Source: Bacteroidia bacterium (GTDB lineage Bacteria; Bacteroidota; Bacteroidia; Bacteroidales; Prolixibacteraceae). Taken from it: a stretch of 34,987 nucleotides of DNA. The stretch lies in contig JANYKW010000152.1 in the NCBI GenBank assembly GCA_025358025.1, forward strand, positions 1 to 34,987, given 5' to 3'. The notes under the pieces were generated by a model. That model saw only the letters and a program-made list of their open reading frames with translations, did not search any database and was not told where the DNA came from. The first letter of the stretch is position 1, and every line of letters starts with the position of its first letter. Below, in pieces: positions 22,773 through 30,702 of the stretch. A program made the position numbers and the translations under genes.

Positions 22773-24293
22773 ATGAGCATCAACAATCCATCGCCACAAA
22801 AAATACCCTTTGATATTTTTCTAGAAGATTTTCGTGACCGGAGCCGGCATGCCTATCGGGTACGGGCAGATATTGATAAACTGAGTACCAACAGGGGAAT
22901 GCCACCATTTGTGATGAGAGAAGTAATGTCGGGCAATCCCTTGTCTGTTAATATTCCGGAGCAGTATGGCGGAAGGGGTGGCAAGGTAGAGGAGATTCTG
23001 GCCATGCTTTCGGCTGCCTCTTACGAATCTCTGGCTCTATCGCTCACTTTGGGTATAAATTCTGCTCTTTTCCTTCAGCCTCTGGCCAAATACGGCACTG
23101 CAGAAGCCAGGCTAGCGGTATTTGATCGTTTTCTGAGCTCTCAAAATATGGGTGGATTAATGATTACGGAACCCGGTCATGGCAGCGATGCACTGAATAT
23201 GCAAACTTCCTTTACTTCGGATGGGGAGAGTTACAATATCAGGGGAACGAAGCACTGGGCCGGATTGACCGGATGGGCTGATTTCTGGCTCTTAACTGCT
23301 CGTGAGCAGATGAAGAGCGGAGATTTAAAACGTGACATCGATTTTTTTATATGCGATGTGAACCAGGATGGCCAGCACATCATCGTTGAAGAGTTTTTTG
23401 ATAATCTCGGGCTTTACCAGATTCCTTACGGGCGCAACCGGATTGATGTTGAAGTACCTCATCTTTATCGTTTACAACCTCATTCTACGGGGATTAAGCT
23501 GCTTCTGGATCTGTTGCACCGCAGCAGACTGCAGTTTCCTGGTATGGCGCTTGGATTCATTCAGCGCATGCTGGATGAAGCGCTTTCACATACCAGAGAC
23601 CGGTCTGTCTCGGGAAAGAGGCTGGTTGAATACGATCAGGTTCAACATCGGATTTCAGAACTCCAATCCTCTTTTACCATCGCCTCGGCAATGTGCGCCA
23701 ACAGCAGTGGTAAGGCCGGGATTGAGCACGATCTTTCCATGTGCGCGGTCGAGGCCAACTCCGTGAAAAGTTATGTTACCGATCTCATGCAGAGTGCCGC
23801 ACAGTCGCTGGTACAGCTGGTGGGGGCAAAGGCTTACAGGCTGAGCCACATCGGCGGCAGAGGAATTACTGACAGTCGCCCGTTTCAGATTTTCGAAGGA
23901 TCCAACGACATGTTGTATTCCCAGATTTCGGACGCGGTAGTAAAGCAAATGAAACAAGCTAAAGAATCAAATCTTTATAAATTTCTTATTAACAATGATT
24001 TATCTCAGAAGGCAACCGGATATCTGAAGGATCTGCTTGATTTTAATCTGAATATGGAATTACCTCAGCGTAAGATGGTTGAATTGGGCCAGGCCTTATC
24101 CCGGATCATTTCTATGGAAATGGTACTGGATCTGGGTGAAAAAGGATTCCGCTCCGATTTGATTGAGAACAGTCTTGCCACCTTAAGAAAGGATATTTCT
24201 GCCTTAATGGGTCACTTTAATTATTCGGATCAGGCCAATCTGATTGAAGATTACCAGGACAACAGTGTTTGGTATTCACTGGCAACAAAATAA
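22773..24293 (+). CDS. Acyl-CoA dehydrogenase family protein
   Basis: A 506-residue flavoprotein of the acyl-CoA dehydrogenase family. The N-terminal helical part ends in NIPEQYGGRGG (about residues 67-77). The middle beta domain has GGLMITEPGHGSDALNMQT and the FAD/substrate strand KHWAGLTGWADFWLL. In the C-terminal four-helix domain, FQIFEGSNDMLY places Glu375 at the catalytic-base position of short/medium-chain enzymes. An additional C-terminal stretch of roughly 100 residues makes it longer than the usual 380-residue enzymes. The acyl substrate is unknown, and no ETF or enoyl-CoA hydratase gene is nearby. The 284 nt upstream hold the korB terminator and an AT-rich leader. Confidence 0.88.
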   Translation: MSINNPSPQKIPFDIFLEDFRDRSRHAYRVRADIDKLSTNRGMPPFVMREVMSGNPLSVNIPEQYGGRGGKVEEILAMLSAASYESLALSLTLGINSALFLQPLAKYGTAEARLAVFDRFLSSQNMGGLMITEPGHGSDALNMQTSFTSDGESYNIRGTKHWAGLTGWADFWLLTAREQMKSGDLKRDIDFFICDVNQDGQHIIVEEFFDNLGLYQIPYGRNRIDVEVPHLYRLQPHSTGIKLLLDLLHRSRLQFPGMALGFIQRMLDEALSHTRDRSVSGKRLVEYDQVQHRISELQSSFTIASAMCANSSGKAGIEHDLSMCAVEANSVKSYVTDLMQSAAQSLVQLVGAKAYRLSHIGGRGITDSRPFQIFEGSNDMLYSQISDAVVKQMKQAKESNLYKFLINNDLSQKATGYLKDLLDFNLNMELPQRKMVELGQALSRIISMEMVLDLGEKGFRSDLIENSLATLRKDISALMGHFNYSDQANLIEDYQDNSVWYSLATK

Positions 24294-24381
24294 GACATGA
24301 GATAGGAGATATAAGATATGAGATATAATATATGAGCGATTTTGATTTTCTCATATCTCGTTTCTCGTGTCTTGCGTCTCA
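24294..24381. terminator. Bidirectional heptamer hairpin between convergent genes
   Basis: AGATATG-like heptamers rightward (24294-24336) face their inverse (24349-24380). A 10-bp stem (24314-24323 with 24349-24358) and an alternative 7-bp stem (24330-24336 with 24350-24356) can form. The array touches the stop codons of both convergent genes. The T-runs are weak, so termination is inferred from position and folding. Confidence 0.55.
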
Positions 24382-25443
24382 TTCTACGCAATTTTTCCTG
24401 AAATTGTAAATGATGGTATTGTTCTTGTCAATCTCACGATAAAATTGGTCAAGGTAATTGATCATCTCCTTCTTTGTCCGTTCTGATATATAGGTGCAAC
24501 CGTTGATAACCTTGTAAAATTGCTCCTTTTTATCAACGAACTCTTTTAAAGCCTTCAGAATTTCCTCATCGCTCCGGCACAAACCAATGTAAAGTCTTTC
24601 GGTAACTGATTTGATGCTCAATTTGTCTGAAGGAATGGCATAATCAGCATTCACGAGGCCTGAATAATCAAAGTCATAGGGTATTACCATTCCCAGGTCA
24701 GGTCTGTCAGATTTAAGCAGCGACACAATCTTACAGTTGTGCTGGTTGGGAACCGACCAGTCTGTATTCCCGATCATATAATTGAAGACAGCCATTCTGT
24801 TCATTGCCTCCGGTAACATGTTCTTTTGTCCCAGTTTGGTGGAAGGTACCTCTACAGACTTGGTTCTATCTGCCAAAAGGCCGAGTGGTTCAATCAGAAA
24901 TCCATAGGACTGAACCGGTTTTTTGACTTTGTAAGTATTGATATAATCGATCTTCAGGAGTCTGACCCTGAAGCTATAGTCTGTCAGGACGTTGTATAGT
25001 TTGTATATTAAATACTCTTTCACTAGATTCTCTTCATTGCCGTATTTGCAGTGGGTTACCAGCTTGATGGCTTCTATTTCCTTCAGGTCGTCTTTTTTGA
25101 ATCCTGCATTTTTAAAATTCAGTTTGATTGGGGGAAAGTCACAGAAACCATTGCGGAATTCGCCCCTGGATTTTAATTTGATCTCCTTGTTGACGGAGTC
25201 TTTGTCGTTGATATGGTAAGTTAACGTAGCCTTCAGATAATCTTCCTTCGATCGTTTGCGCGTGTACTCGGTCATGTTGAAACGCAGCGATAACCGCAAA
25301 ATCTCATCGTTTGTGAACAGTCCGAAATCACCCTTTAACGTGTCGACAACGGCAAATTTGCTGTCGGCCGAATCATCCTGGCTAAAGAGATCAGGTGAAA
25401 GAAACAGCGATAGAAGAAGCAGGAGAAAAAAATGTTTTTTCAT
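24379..25443 (-). CDS. Secreted protein with HipA/CotH-like kinase motifs
   Basis: A 354-residue exported protein; the signal peptide is about residues 1-21 (ends FSQ). I do not recognise a named family with certainty. The central and C-terminal parts show a kinase-like order: SRGEFRNGFCDFPPIKLNF (92-110), a candidate lysine in IEAIKLV (Lys127), a candidate helix glutamate in KEYLIYKLYN (Glu143), GFLIE (181-185), then NYMIGNTDWSVPNQHN (221-236), like a D-x(n)-HN catalytic loop, and IPYDFDYSGL (254-263), like a metal-binding DFD. Similar order is seen in HipA and CotH-type atypical kinases. The convergent neighbour is the acyl-CoA dehydrogenase. Kinase activity is an inference only. Confidence 0.55.
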   Translation of the reverse strand: MKKHFFLLLLLSLFLSPDLFSQDDSADSKFAVVDTLKGDFGLFTNDEILRLSLRFNMTEYTRKRSKEDYLKATLTYHINDKDSVNKEIKLKSRGEFRNGFCDFPPIKLNFKNAGFKKDDLKEIEAIKLVTHCKYGNEENLVKEYLIYKLYNVLTDYSFRVRLLKIDYINTYKVKKPVQSYGFLIEPLGLLADRTKSVEVPSTKLGQKNMLPEAMNRMAVFNYMIGNTDWSVPNQHNCKIVSLLKSDRPDLGMVIPYDFDYSGLVNADYAIPSDKLSIKSVTERLYIGLCRSDEEILKALKEFVDKKEQFYKVINGCTYISERTKKEMINYLDQFYREIDKNNTIIYNFRKNCVE

Positions 25444-25580
25444 GACTTTCAGGTTTTTACAGAATCATTTGTACTTACTCAGCCAATGAAGCAGCATTTT
25501 ATCTAATTGCTGACAAAAGTGTATTCTTTTTGCCTAAAATGCCTATCATGCCGTCTTAATTTAATTATCAAGCATTATTT

Positions 25581-26219
25581 ATGAAAAGATCAATTTATTT
25601 TTTGTTGATACTATCTGTCATCATTTCGGCATGCAATCCTTCGCTAAATGTCACGAAATCCTATGTGAACAAGGAGGTTACGCCAAAAGCTTCATATACC
25701 TCGATCTTTGTTTTCGCGATGGTGCCGGATAATACGGTCAAAGTGACTACAGAAAACCGGCTGGAAAAATTATTCAAATCCCGCGGCAAAACCGTGGTAA
25801 AAAGCCACGTTCTCTTCCCCCAAACCGGAAATGAACCATCCCGCCTGTCGGTTGAACAAAACACCGCTGCAATCAAGAAAGCCGGTTGTGATGCCATCAT
25901 GACCGTTGCTGTGGTGGACGTGCAAAAGACCGAAAGCTATAATTCGGGAACTGCCTATGCACCGACCGGTACAAATATGGCTTACGGGAGCTATTTTGGA
26001 TATTACAACTACATGACTCCGTACACCAGTACACCGGGCTTTTATTCTGTCGATAAAACGTATTATATGGTGACCAATTTTTATGATACTGCCTCAGACA
26101 AATTATTATGGTCAATTAGTTCAACTACCTATAGTCCAAATAGTTTCGAGTCATGGTTTCAGGATTATTCCGGAACCATCCTGTCTCAGCTGAAGAAGGA
26201 TGGGCTGATAAAGAAGTAA
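25581..26219 (+). CDS. Lipoprotein, DUF4136-like (paralogue of 28170-28772)
   Basis: A 212-residue lipoprotein. The signal peptide has the lipobox ISAC with Cys18, so it is anchored in a membrane facing the periplasm or surface. The body has an alpha/beta pattern: SIFVFAMVPDNTVKVTTENRLEKLF, then GCDAIMTVAVVDVQKTESY, then a Tyr/Gly-rich linker (about residues 125-155), then TPGFYSVDKTYYMVTNFYDTASDKLLWSISS. The last part aligns well with the lipoprotein encoded at 28170-28772. The function is unknown; DUF4136-like lipoproteins are common in envelope gene groups. Its last three codons form half of a perfect palindrome with the end of the convergent beta-barrel gene. Confidence 0.8.
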   Translation: MKRSIYFLLILSVIISACNPSLNVTKSYVNKEVTPKASYTSIFVFAMVPDNTVKVTTENRLEKLFKSRGKTVVKSHVLFPQTGNEPSRLSVEQNTAAIKKAGCDAIMTVAVVDVQKTESYNSGTAYAPTGTNMAYGSYFGYYNYMTPYTSTPGFYSVDKTYYMVTNFYDTASDKLLWSISSTTYSPNSFESWFQDYSGTILSQLKKDGLIKK

Positions 26220-26234
26220 GCTGTTTACTTCTTT
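26210..26234. terminator. Palindrome formed by two convergent stop regions
   Basis: AAAGAAGTAA (26210-26219) and TTACTTCTTT (26225-26234) are exact complements around a 5-nt loop. Each arm contains the final Lys-Lys codons and TAA of one gene, so the hairpin is bidirectional and lies almost wholly inside coding sequence. Confidence 0.55.
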
Positions 26235-26932
26235 GCGGCCTTGCCTGCTCCGATGGGTATACCTACAACGAAATAAATTGATCTGTTATATTGTTTGGGT
26301 AACAGATCGTCGGTTGAGATGTTCATCAGTCCCATGTAATAACGTATGCCCAGGTTCATGCCATTTCCTCCAAGCAGACGGTATCCGATTCCTGCCATCA
26401 TCCCCGCATCGATCCGGTGGTAATTATCTGAATTTTCAAGTTTATAAGTCAGGTCGTCCGAATCGACAATTTTTTTGTTGAAAGTGTCAAAGCACTTGGT
26501 TCTAAGACCGAGCATCGGACCTGCTTCAGCAAAGAAGCGTTTATTAAACTTGTATTTCATCATCAAGGGTACATTGAAATAGGCGAGCTTCCTGTCCACG
26601 TCTCCACCTGCGAATGCTTTATCCAGGGTGTCATTGTCCAGCGTGTACACGGGCAGATTAGCTATTCCCAAGGAGGATTTTACGATCACACCGGTGTGGA
26701 AGAGCCAGGATGGGTTCTTCAGTTTGAAGTCGAAATAGAATCCAAGATTGAAATAGTTTGCATACTTACCCTGATCCAGACCGCTGATCGTTGCGAGGTT
26801 GAGTCCGCCATCCATCCCGAATTCGATTTTGCCTGAATTAAGCTTATCTCCGAGTAAAATGGAGATAATCACCTGTGAATTTGCGGTATAGGAAAAGATA
26901 AGAAGTGTAAAAGCCAATAAAATTTTTCTCAT
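26225..26932 (-). CDS. PorT-family outer-membrane beta-barrel protein
   Basis: A 235-residue exported beta-barrel. The signal peptide is about residues 1-19 (ends NSQ). Amphipathic strands follow: GKIEFGMDGGLNLATIS, YFNLGFYFDFKL, LFHTGVIVKSSLG, AYFNVPLMMKYKFNKRFFAEAGPMLGLRT, IDAGMMAGIGYRLLGGNGMNLGIRYYMGL and SIYFVVGIPIG. The pattern, with NVPLMMKYKF and FFAEAGPMLG, fits the outer-membrane beta-barrel (PorT/opacity-like) domain found in many Bacteroidota proteins of unknown role. It ends five bases from the stop of the convergent lipoprotein gene and lies 10 nt after the broken barrel gene on the same strand. Confidence 0.8.
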   Translation of the reverse strand: MRKILLAFTLLIFSYTANSQVIISILLGDKLNSGKIEFGMDGGLNLATISGLDQGKYANYFNLGFYFDFKLKNPSWLFHTGVIVKSSLGIANLPVYTLDNDTLDKAFAGGDVDRKLAYFNVPLMMKYKFNKRFFAEAGPMLGLRTKCFDTFNKKIVDSDDLTYKLENSDNYHRIDAGMMAGIGYRLLGGNGMNLGIRYYMGLMNISTDDLLPKQYNRSIYFVVGIPIGAGKAAKK

Positions 26933-26942
26933 TTTCAGCTTT

Positions 26943-28064
26943 TTATAGACCGAACCGGTATTGCAGACTCGTTAAAAATTGGTTCCGGGATCCGAGGAAG
27001 CCATATTCTGCCCGAATCATCCAATGTTTGTTGTATTGGTATTGAGATCCAACGACAAAGTTCCATTTATCTTTCAGTTGTTTCTCGAGAGAATATTGAA
27101 CACTTGCTGATTTCCCATCGTTGAGCGCTGCATCCATGCTGTTGAACGGATTTCCGGCACTGTCGAGAGCCCGGTTTGCAGTCGCGTATTTTGCTTGATT
27201 AACCGGATTGTTTTGCTGGGAAGATGTCAGACTATTCCACCAGCTATCGACTGTAACCTGAGATTCTCCTACTTTTTTAATACCATTGTCCACTTTTACC
27301 TGTAGCTAATTCGGTGGCACAATCTCAGAAAGATTGATGGAACCCTTGGTTTCTGACGAGAATTTTACCCTGAACCCGCCAACCCAAAACGCGATATTCT
27401 GCTGGGGTTTTTTAAGCTTGAAGCTCTTACCCATGCGGGGTCCAAAGACAAATGTAAAGACTGGTTTTTCAAGGGCATCCACATCGGTCCAGGCGCAATT
27501 CATGTCGAGGGCCAGCCAGCCCCCGCCAATGCCTATGGTTGGGGTCATTCCAATTCCCATCATGGTAGCACTAAATTCGGCCTTTGTGCTAAAAGAGGTT
27601 ACTTCGTGCCATTCATTGTTTGCATCCGGGATGTATACTCCTGCGCTTATCGCGGTGGATGTTTGGGCTTTCCCCATGAGTCCGTAAACGTTCAGAAATG
27701 GCAGGACCCAAATATCCGGCCGGACTGTAAAGGCAGCAGCCCATGCTTCGGATTCATCAAATCGAATAATTTCATCCAGGTTGTACATGGGGCCATTGTT
27801 GAACCCGACAGAAAGGTTGTCGATCAACAAAGCTGATTTCTGTGTCAGGTAATTTACGCTCACTCCGGCAGAATAGGGAAGATCATATCCTTTTTCTAAG
27901 GCTTTGGCACCCCATATTGGCAAAGAATAGGGGTATCCCTTGGTTTGAAGGCTGTCTTTTAATGCTTCATTTTTCTTTCCTACCACCTTGTTGGTATATA
28001 CCTGACTGTAAGCCTGGCTAAGAGAGATGGTGACCAGGAGAAATGTGTAAAATAGGTTTTTCAT
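26943..28064 (-). pseudogene. Outer-membrane barrel protein gene split by an in-frame TAG
   Basis: The reading frame from the ATG at 28064 encodes a signal peptide (MKNLFYTFLLVTISLSQAYS) and 252 residues, ending ...SEIVPPN at a TAG (27306-27308). The same frame then continues without any shift for 120 more residues to the natural end YRFGL at 26943, with strands such as KWNFVVGSQYQYNKHWMIRAEYGFLG and FLTSLQYRFGL. The C-terminal aromatic strand needed for barrel assembly is thus after the stop. One nonsense change (for example from CAG, AAG or GAG) explains it. Intact, it would be about 373 residues of a transporter-like barrel; the family is not recognised. It could also be a sequence error or a variable site. 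Confidence 0.75.
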
Positions 28065-28169
28065 CACAACTGGGTTAGTTGGTCTATTAGATAATTTGCT
28101 TAAAGACTGTAGGTAAGTAGTCCGGGTTAAGAGTTTACTTTTCAACAGTCTTTAAGCAAAAAAAAAAAA

Positions 28170-28772
28170 TTATTTGGTTGTTTTACTCATCAGACCTTTG
28201 GACTGGAGTTCAGTTTTAATGGTTAAAATCACCTCATCAATGGTTTTGTCAATTTTTGTAGGATTCAGTGAGGAGGTAGTGCCGGCCCAAATTAACTTGT
28301 TGTCAGTCAGGGAGAAGACACTCGTTTCAACCAGGTAGGTCTTGTCTTCCGAGTAGTAACCGGGCGTACCATAAACACCTCCGTAGCCTCCGAAATAACC
28401 TCCGCGATAGCCGCCGTACCATCCTCCTGCATAGGTTGTTCCAGGAGTATAGGAGGTACTCTTTTCAACTTCTTTCAGTTGCATCATGATTACGCCGTCA
28501 AATCCATCGCTCTTCAGTTTTGCAGACAACTGTTCTTCCGTTGCGTCCGCAGTAAGATAACTGTAGGATTGAATGCCAATTGGAGCTTTTATCTGTTTAA
28601 CAATTTTGTCTTCCGCAATTCGCCTGGACGATTCGTCCTTCAGTTTGGCAACGACCAGTACTTTCTTAAAAGGTTTTAAAGTTGCCGGTGTTACGGATGG
28701 ATCCAGCCAGCTTTTCTCGAGTTTGGTTGCCGGTGAACAAGCGATCATTAATGCTATGAAGCCTAATGCCAA
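28170..28772 (-). CDS. Lipoprotein with Gly/Tyr-rich segment, DUF4136-like
   Basis: About 200 residues. The lipobox reads MIACS (Cys12 from the TTG start). The body has FKKVLVVAKLKDESSRRIAEDKIVKQ, then GFDGVIMMQLKEVEKSTSY, a Gly/Tyr-rich stretch (about residues 113-138), and TPGYYSEDKTYLVETSVFSLTDNKLIWAGTTSS. This aligns with the lipoprotein at 25581-26219, so they are paralogues. The start is a problem: TTG at 28772 gives a signal peptide without a basic N-region. Upstream in frame the codons read TAT AAA ATC AAT TCG TTA, where ATG AAA ATC would give an ideal MKINSLLALG start. The original ATG may have been lost, or a rare codon is used. Confidence 0.7.
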   Translation of the reverse strand: MALGFIALMIACSPATKLEKSWLDPSVTPATLKPFKKVLVVAKLKDESSRRIAEDKIVKQIKAPIGIQSYSYLTADATEEQLSAKLKSDGFDGVIMMQLKEVEKSTSYTPGTTYAGGWYGGYRGGYFGGYGGVYGTPGYYSEDKTYLVETSVFSLTDNKLIWAGTTSSLNPTKIDKTIDEVILTIKTELQSKGLMSKTTK

Positions 28773-28998
28773 TAACGAATTGATTTTATAGTGTTCTGTT
28801 TTTAAAAGTGAAATAAATTATTGTTTTTATTTTATCTGGTTGTTTAAAAGCCAGTTGTTCAAGGTAATAATTTTTTTGAGACTTTTTTGGCGATTTAAAG
28901 AGAAATTGTTCACCTGTCATGACGGCATATTCTGTAGTCAGGAAAATATTTTCCTTTACAAAAAACAACGCGCTGATCAATTAACTCTCAACTCTCAA

Positions 28999-29556
28999 CT
29001 ATTTTACCGTGTACCCTTTGCCTTCGATACAAGCAGAAAAGGCTTTCTTATAGCTGTCAACTTTTGCCTGGTCTGTTGCGGCTGCACTAGCCTGAGCCTG
29101 CTCGTTTTGCTGTGCTTGTTGCTGTCTTCCCCTGCCAACACCTTTCATTCCGCCAGCTGTAGCACCGATGGCTGCCCCTTTACCGGCATCACCTGCAATG
29201 GCACCGACGGCTGCACCTGCCACTGCGCCTCTTGCTGCTCCCTTAACTGCCCCACCGGTGGGACCTGATTGTACGGCTGCCTCTGTTTTCGGGAGGTTCA
29301 AAGGATCGATACCCGATTGTTCCATGCCCCACATGTAGCAATCAAATTCATCTTTCTTTTGTTGTTTCTGACTCTGTCCCTTTGCAGGAAACACGACCAA
29401 TTTCAGTCCGTTGGAGATCTGGTTATAAGTCATCTTTGAAGTATCAGGCAACGCTTTTGTTGTTGGAACCTGAGCGAGAGCAGAACCAGATGAAATCAAG
29501 AAAATAACCAGTAAAGTTATAGGTACAAATGTTTTAAATAAATTGTTTGTTTTCAT
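28999..29556 (-). CDS. Glycine-zipper protein, exported
   Basis: A 185-residue protein with a signal peptide (about residues 1-28, ending ALAQ). A Cys-containing segment DEFDCYMWGMEQSGIDP (about 69-85) follows. The glycine-zipper segment is GGAVKGAARGAVAGAAVGAIAG and on to about residue 140, with small residues every 3-4 positions, suited to membrane insertion or helix packing. A Gln/Ala-rich linker and a second Cys in FSACIEGKGYTVK close it; the two Cys could form a disulfide. Similar proteins occur widely as envelope proteins of unknown role. It stands alone in front of the lipoprotein gene, 226 nt apart on the same strand. Confidence 0.8.
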   Translation of the reverse strand: MKTNNLFKTFVPITLLVIFLISSGSALAQVPTTKALPDTSKMTYNQISNGLKLVVFPAKGQSQKQQKKDEFDCYMWGMEQSGIDPLNLPKTEAAVQSGPTGGAVKGAARGAVAGAAVGAIAGDAGKGAAIGATAGGMKGVGRGRQQQAQQNEQAQASAAATDQAKVDSYKKAFSACIEGKGYTVK

Positions 29557-29763
29557 TTTTTTTGTTTTAGAATTTATAGGTAAATGTATTTTTCATCATG
29601 CAATTTAGTGTTTTCCCTGGAATTTAAATTACAGTCAAGTCCAACTATAAACAATTGTTATCAATGAGTATTTTAGATTGAGCGAGATGGATTTAATCCC
29701 ATTCCTCGTTTTTCCCGGTTCAGGAGTTTTATCCTGCACCCCCGCAAAAGTAAACCACCGCAA

Positions 29764-30483
29764 CTATTCGCTCCTGACACTTGGTTTATCATTTTTCTTT
29801 TGATCCCCTTGCATCAAAAATTTGCCTATGAGGAAAGCGATGATTATCGCTACATACAACTGACCGGTTATTGATATCAGGTAAGCGAGTGTCTGCGTTT
29901 CAGGAATTCGAGGAGTAATATCGCCATAGCCAACGGTTGACATGGTAATAAAAGTGTAATAGAGAAAATGGGAGAAATTAGGGTCGGCCATGTAATTTGG
30001 AAAGTTATAGGCATCGGGAAAAATTCGGAAGCAAACCATAGTCAGACTGGCACCAACTATTCCGGCCAGCGTGTAGATATTTATGGAGGTGATTAAAACA
30101 TTAACATTGACTGAATCCGATCTGGATATGAATCTGGTAAGATGTGATATCACAACTGCAAAAAAGAATGCGATAAAGAAGAGTTTCAAAAAATCGATGT
30201 AGATAGATTCAATACCCAGGGGTTTTAACCATATGACAATAATCATCAGCAATACAAGGATCCGTACCAATCGTTTGCTTGACTTTCTGAATTTAGCCAC
30301 CAACATGCTTTGTACAAACAGGAAACTCAGGGTGATTACAAAAATGAGCTGATAAAGCACTCCTTTTCCTGCAAATGCAGGCAATACCAACAAAAGAATT
30401 GTTGACAACAGAAGAAGTTGAAAACGATTCCGATCGATCCAGACAAGGGTTTTATTGTAGTGGTGTTTCAACGTGATTTGCAA
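29764..30483 (-). CDS. Two-pore-helix-type K+ channel (ion channel family)
   Basis: A 239-residue membrane protein with about six hydrophobic segments (roughly 21-38, 42-62, 72-88, 96-118, 128-150 and 200-222). The potassium selectivity filter TVGYGD is at residues 183-188, preceded by a pore helix (HFLYYTFITMS). No RCK/TrkA-N gating domain follows; the tail is short and basic. It probably forms tetramers that pass K+ across the inner membrane. The formal start is TTG at 30483; no ATG is available before the first membrane segment. The start overlaps by 16 nt the SulP remnant frame, so the native start region may have been altered by rearrangement. Confidence 0.82.
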   Translation of the reverse strand: MQITLKHHYNKTLVWIDRNRFQLLLLSTILLLVLPAFAGKGVLYQLIFVITLSFLFVQSMLVAKFRKSSKRLVRILVLLMIIVIWLKPLGIESIYIDFLKLFFIAFFFAVVISHLTRFISRSDSVNVNVLITSINIYTLAGIVGASLTMVCFRIFPDAYNFPNYMADPNFSHFLYYTFITMSTVGYGDITPRIPETQTLAYLISITGQLYVAIIIAFLIGKFLMQGDQKKNDKPSVRSE

Positions 30484-30701
30484 AATTTAATTGTCTCATA
30501 TTCTGAGCACACAGTCCGTTCATCCATAATTGGGCCCTTTACCCCGGAAAGATGAAATGTTTTTCCTCCCTCTTTAAGTCTTTGGTTGATTGCCTTAAGA
30601 CCTTCCAAACCGAGGCATCGATGCTGTTTACTGCAAGCATTTCCGGTCATCAATCCGGCAATCACGCCTAAAATTAAGGTAAGAAGAATGGTCATTGCCA
30701 T
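30468..30701 (-). pseudogene. SulP-transporter STAS domain remnant, frameshifted
   Basis: The frame encodes 77 residues: a hydrophobic N-terminal helix, then GLEGLKAINQRLKEGG and TFHLSGVKGPIMD, which match the C-terminal STAS domain of SulP-type anion transporters. Immediately before GLEGL, the +1 frame (30614-30640 on the complement) reads AVNSIDAS, the STAS sequence that should precede it. Adding one G in GCCTCGGTTTGG restores AVNSIDASGLEGL, so a 1-nt deletion is visible. The permease part is missing. It sits between the AI-2E-family permease and the K+ channel. Alternatively a small membrane protein is encoded, but the two-frame match argues for decay. Confidence 0.6.
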
Positions 30702-30702
30702 A

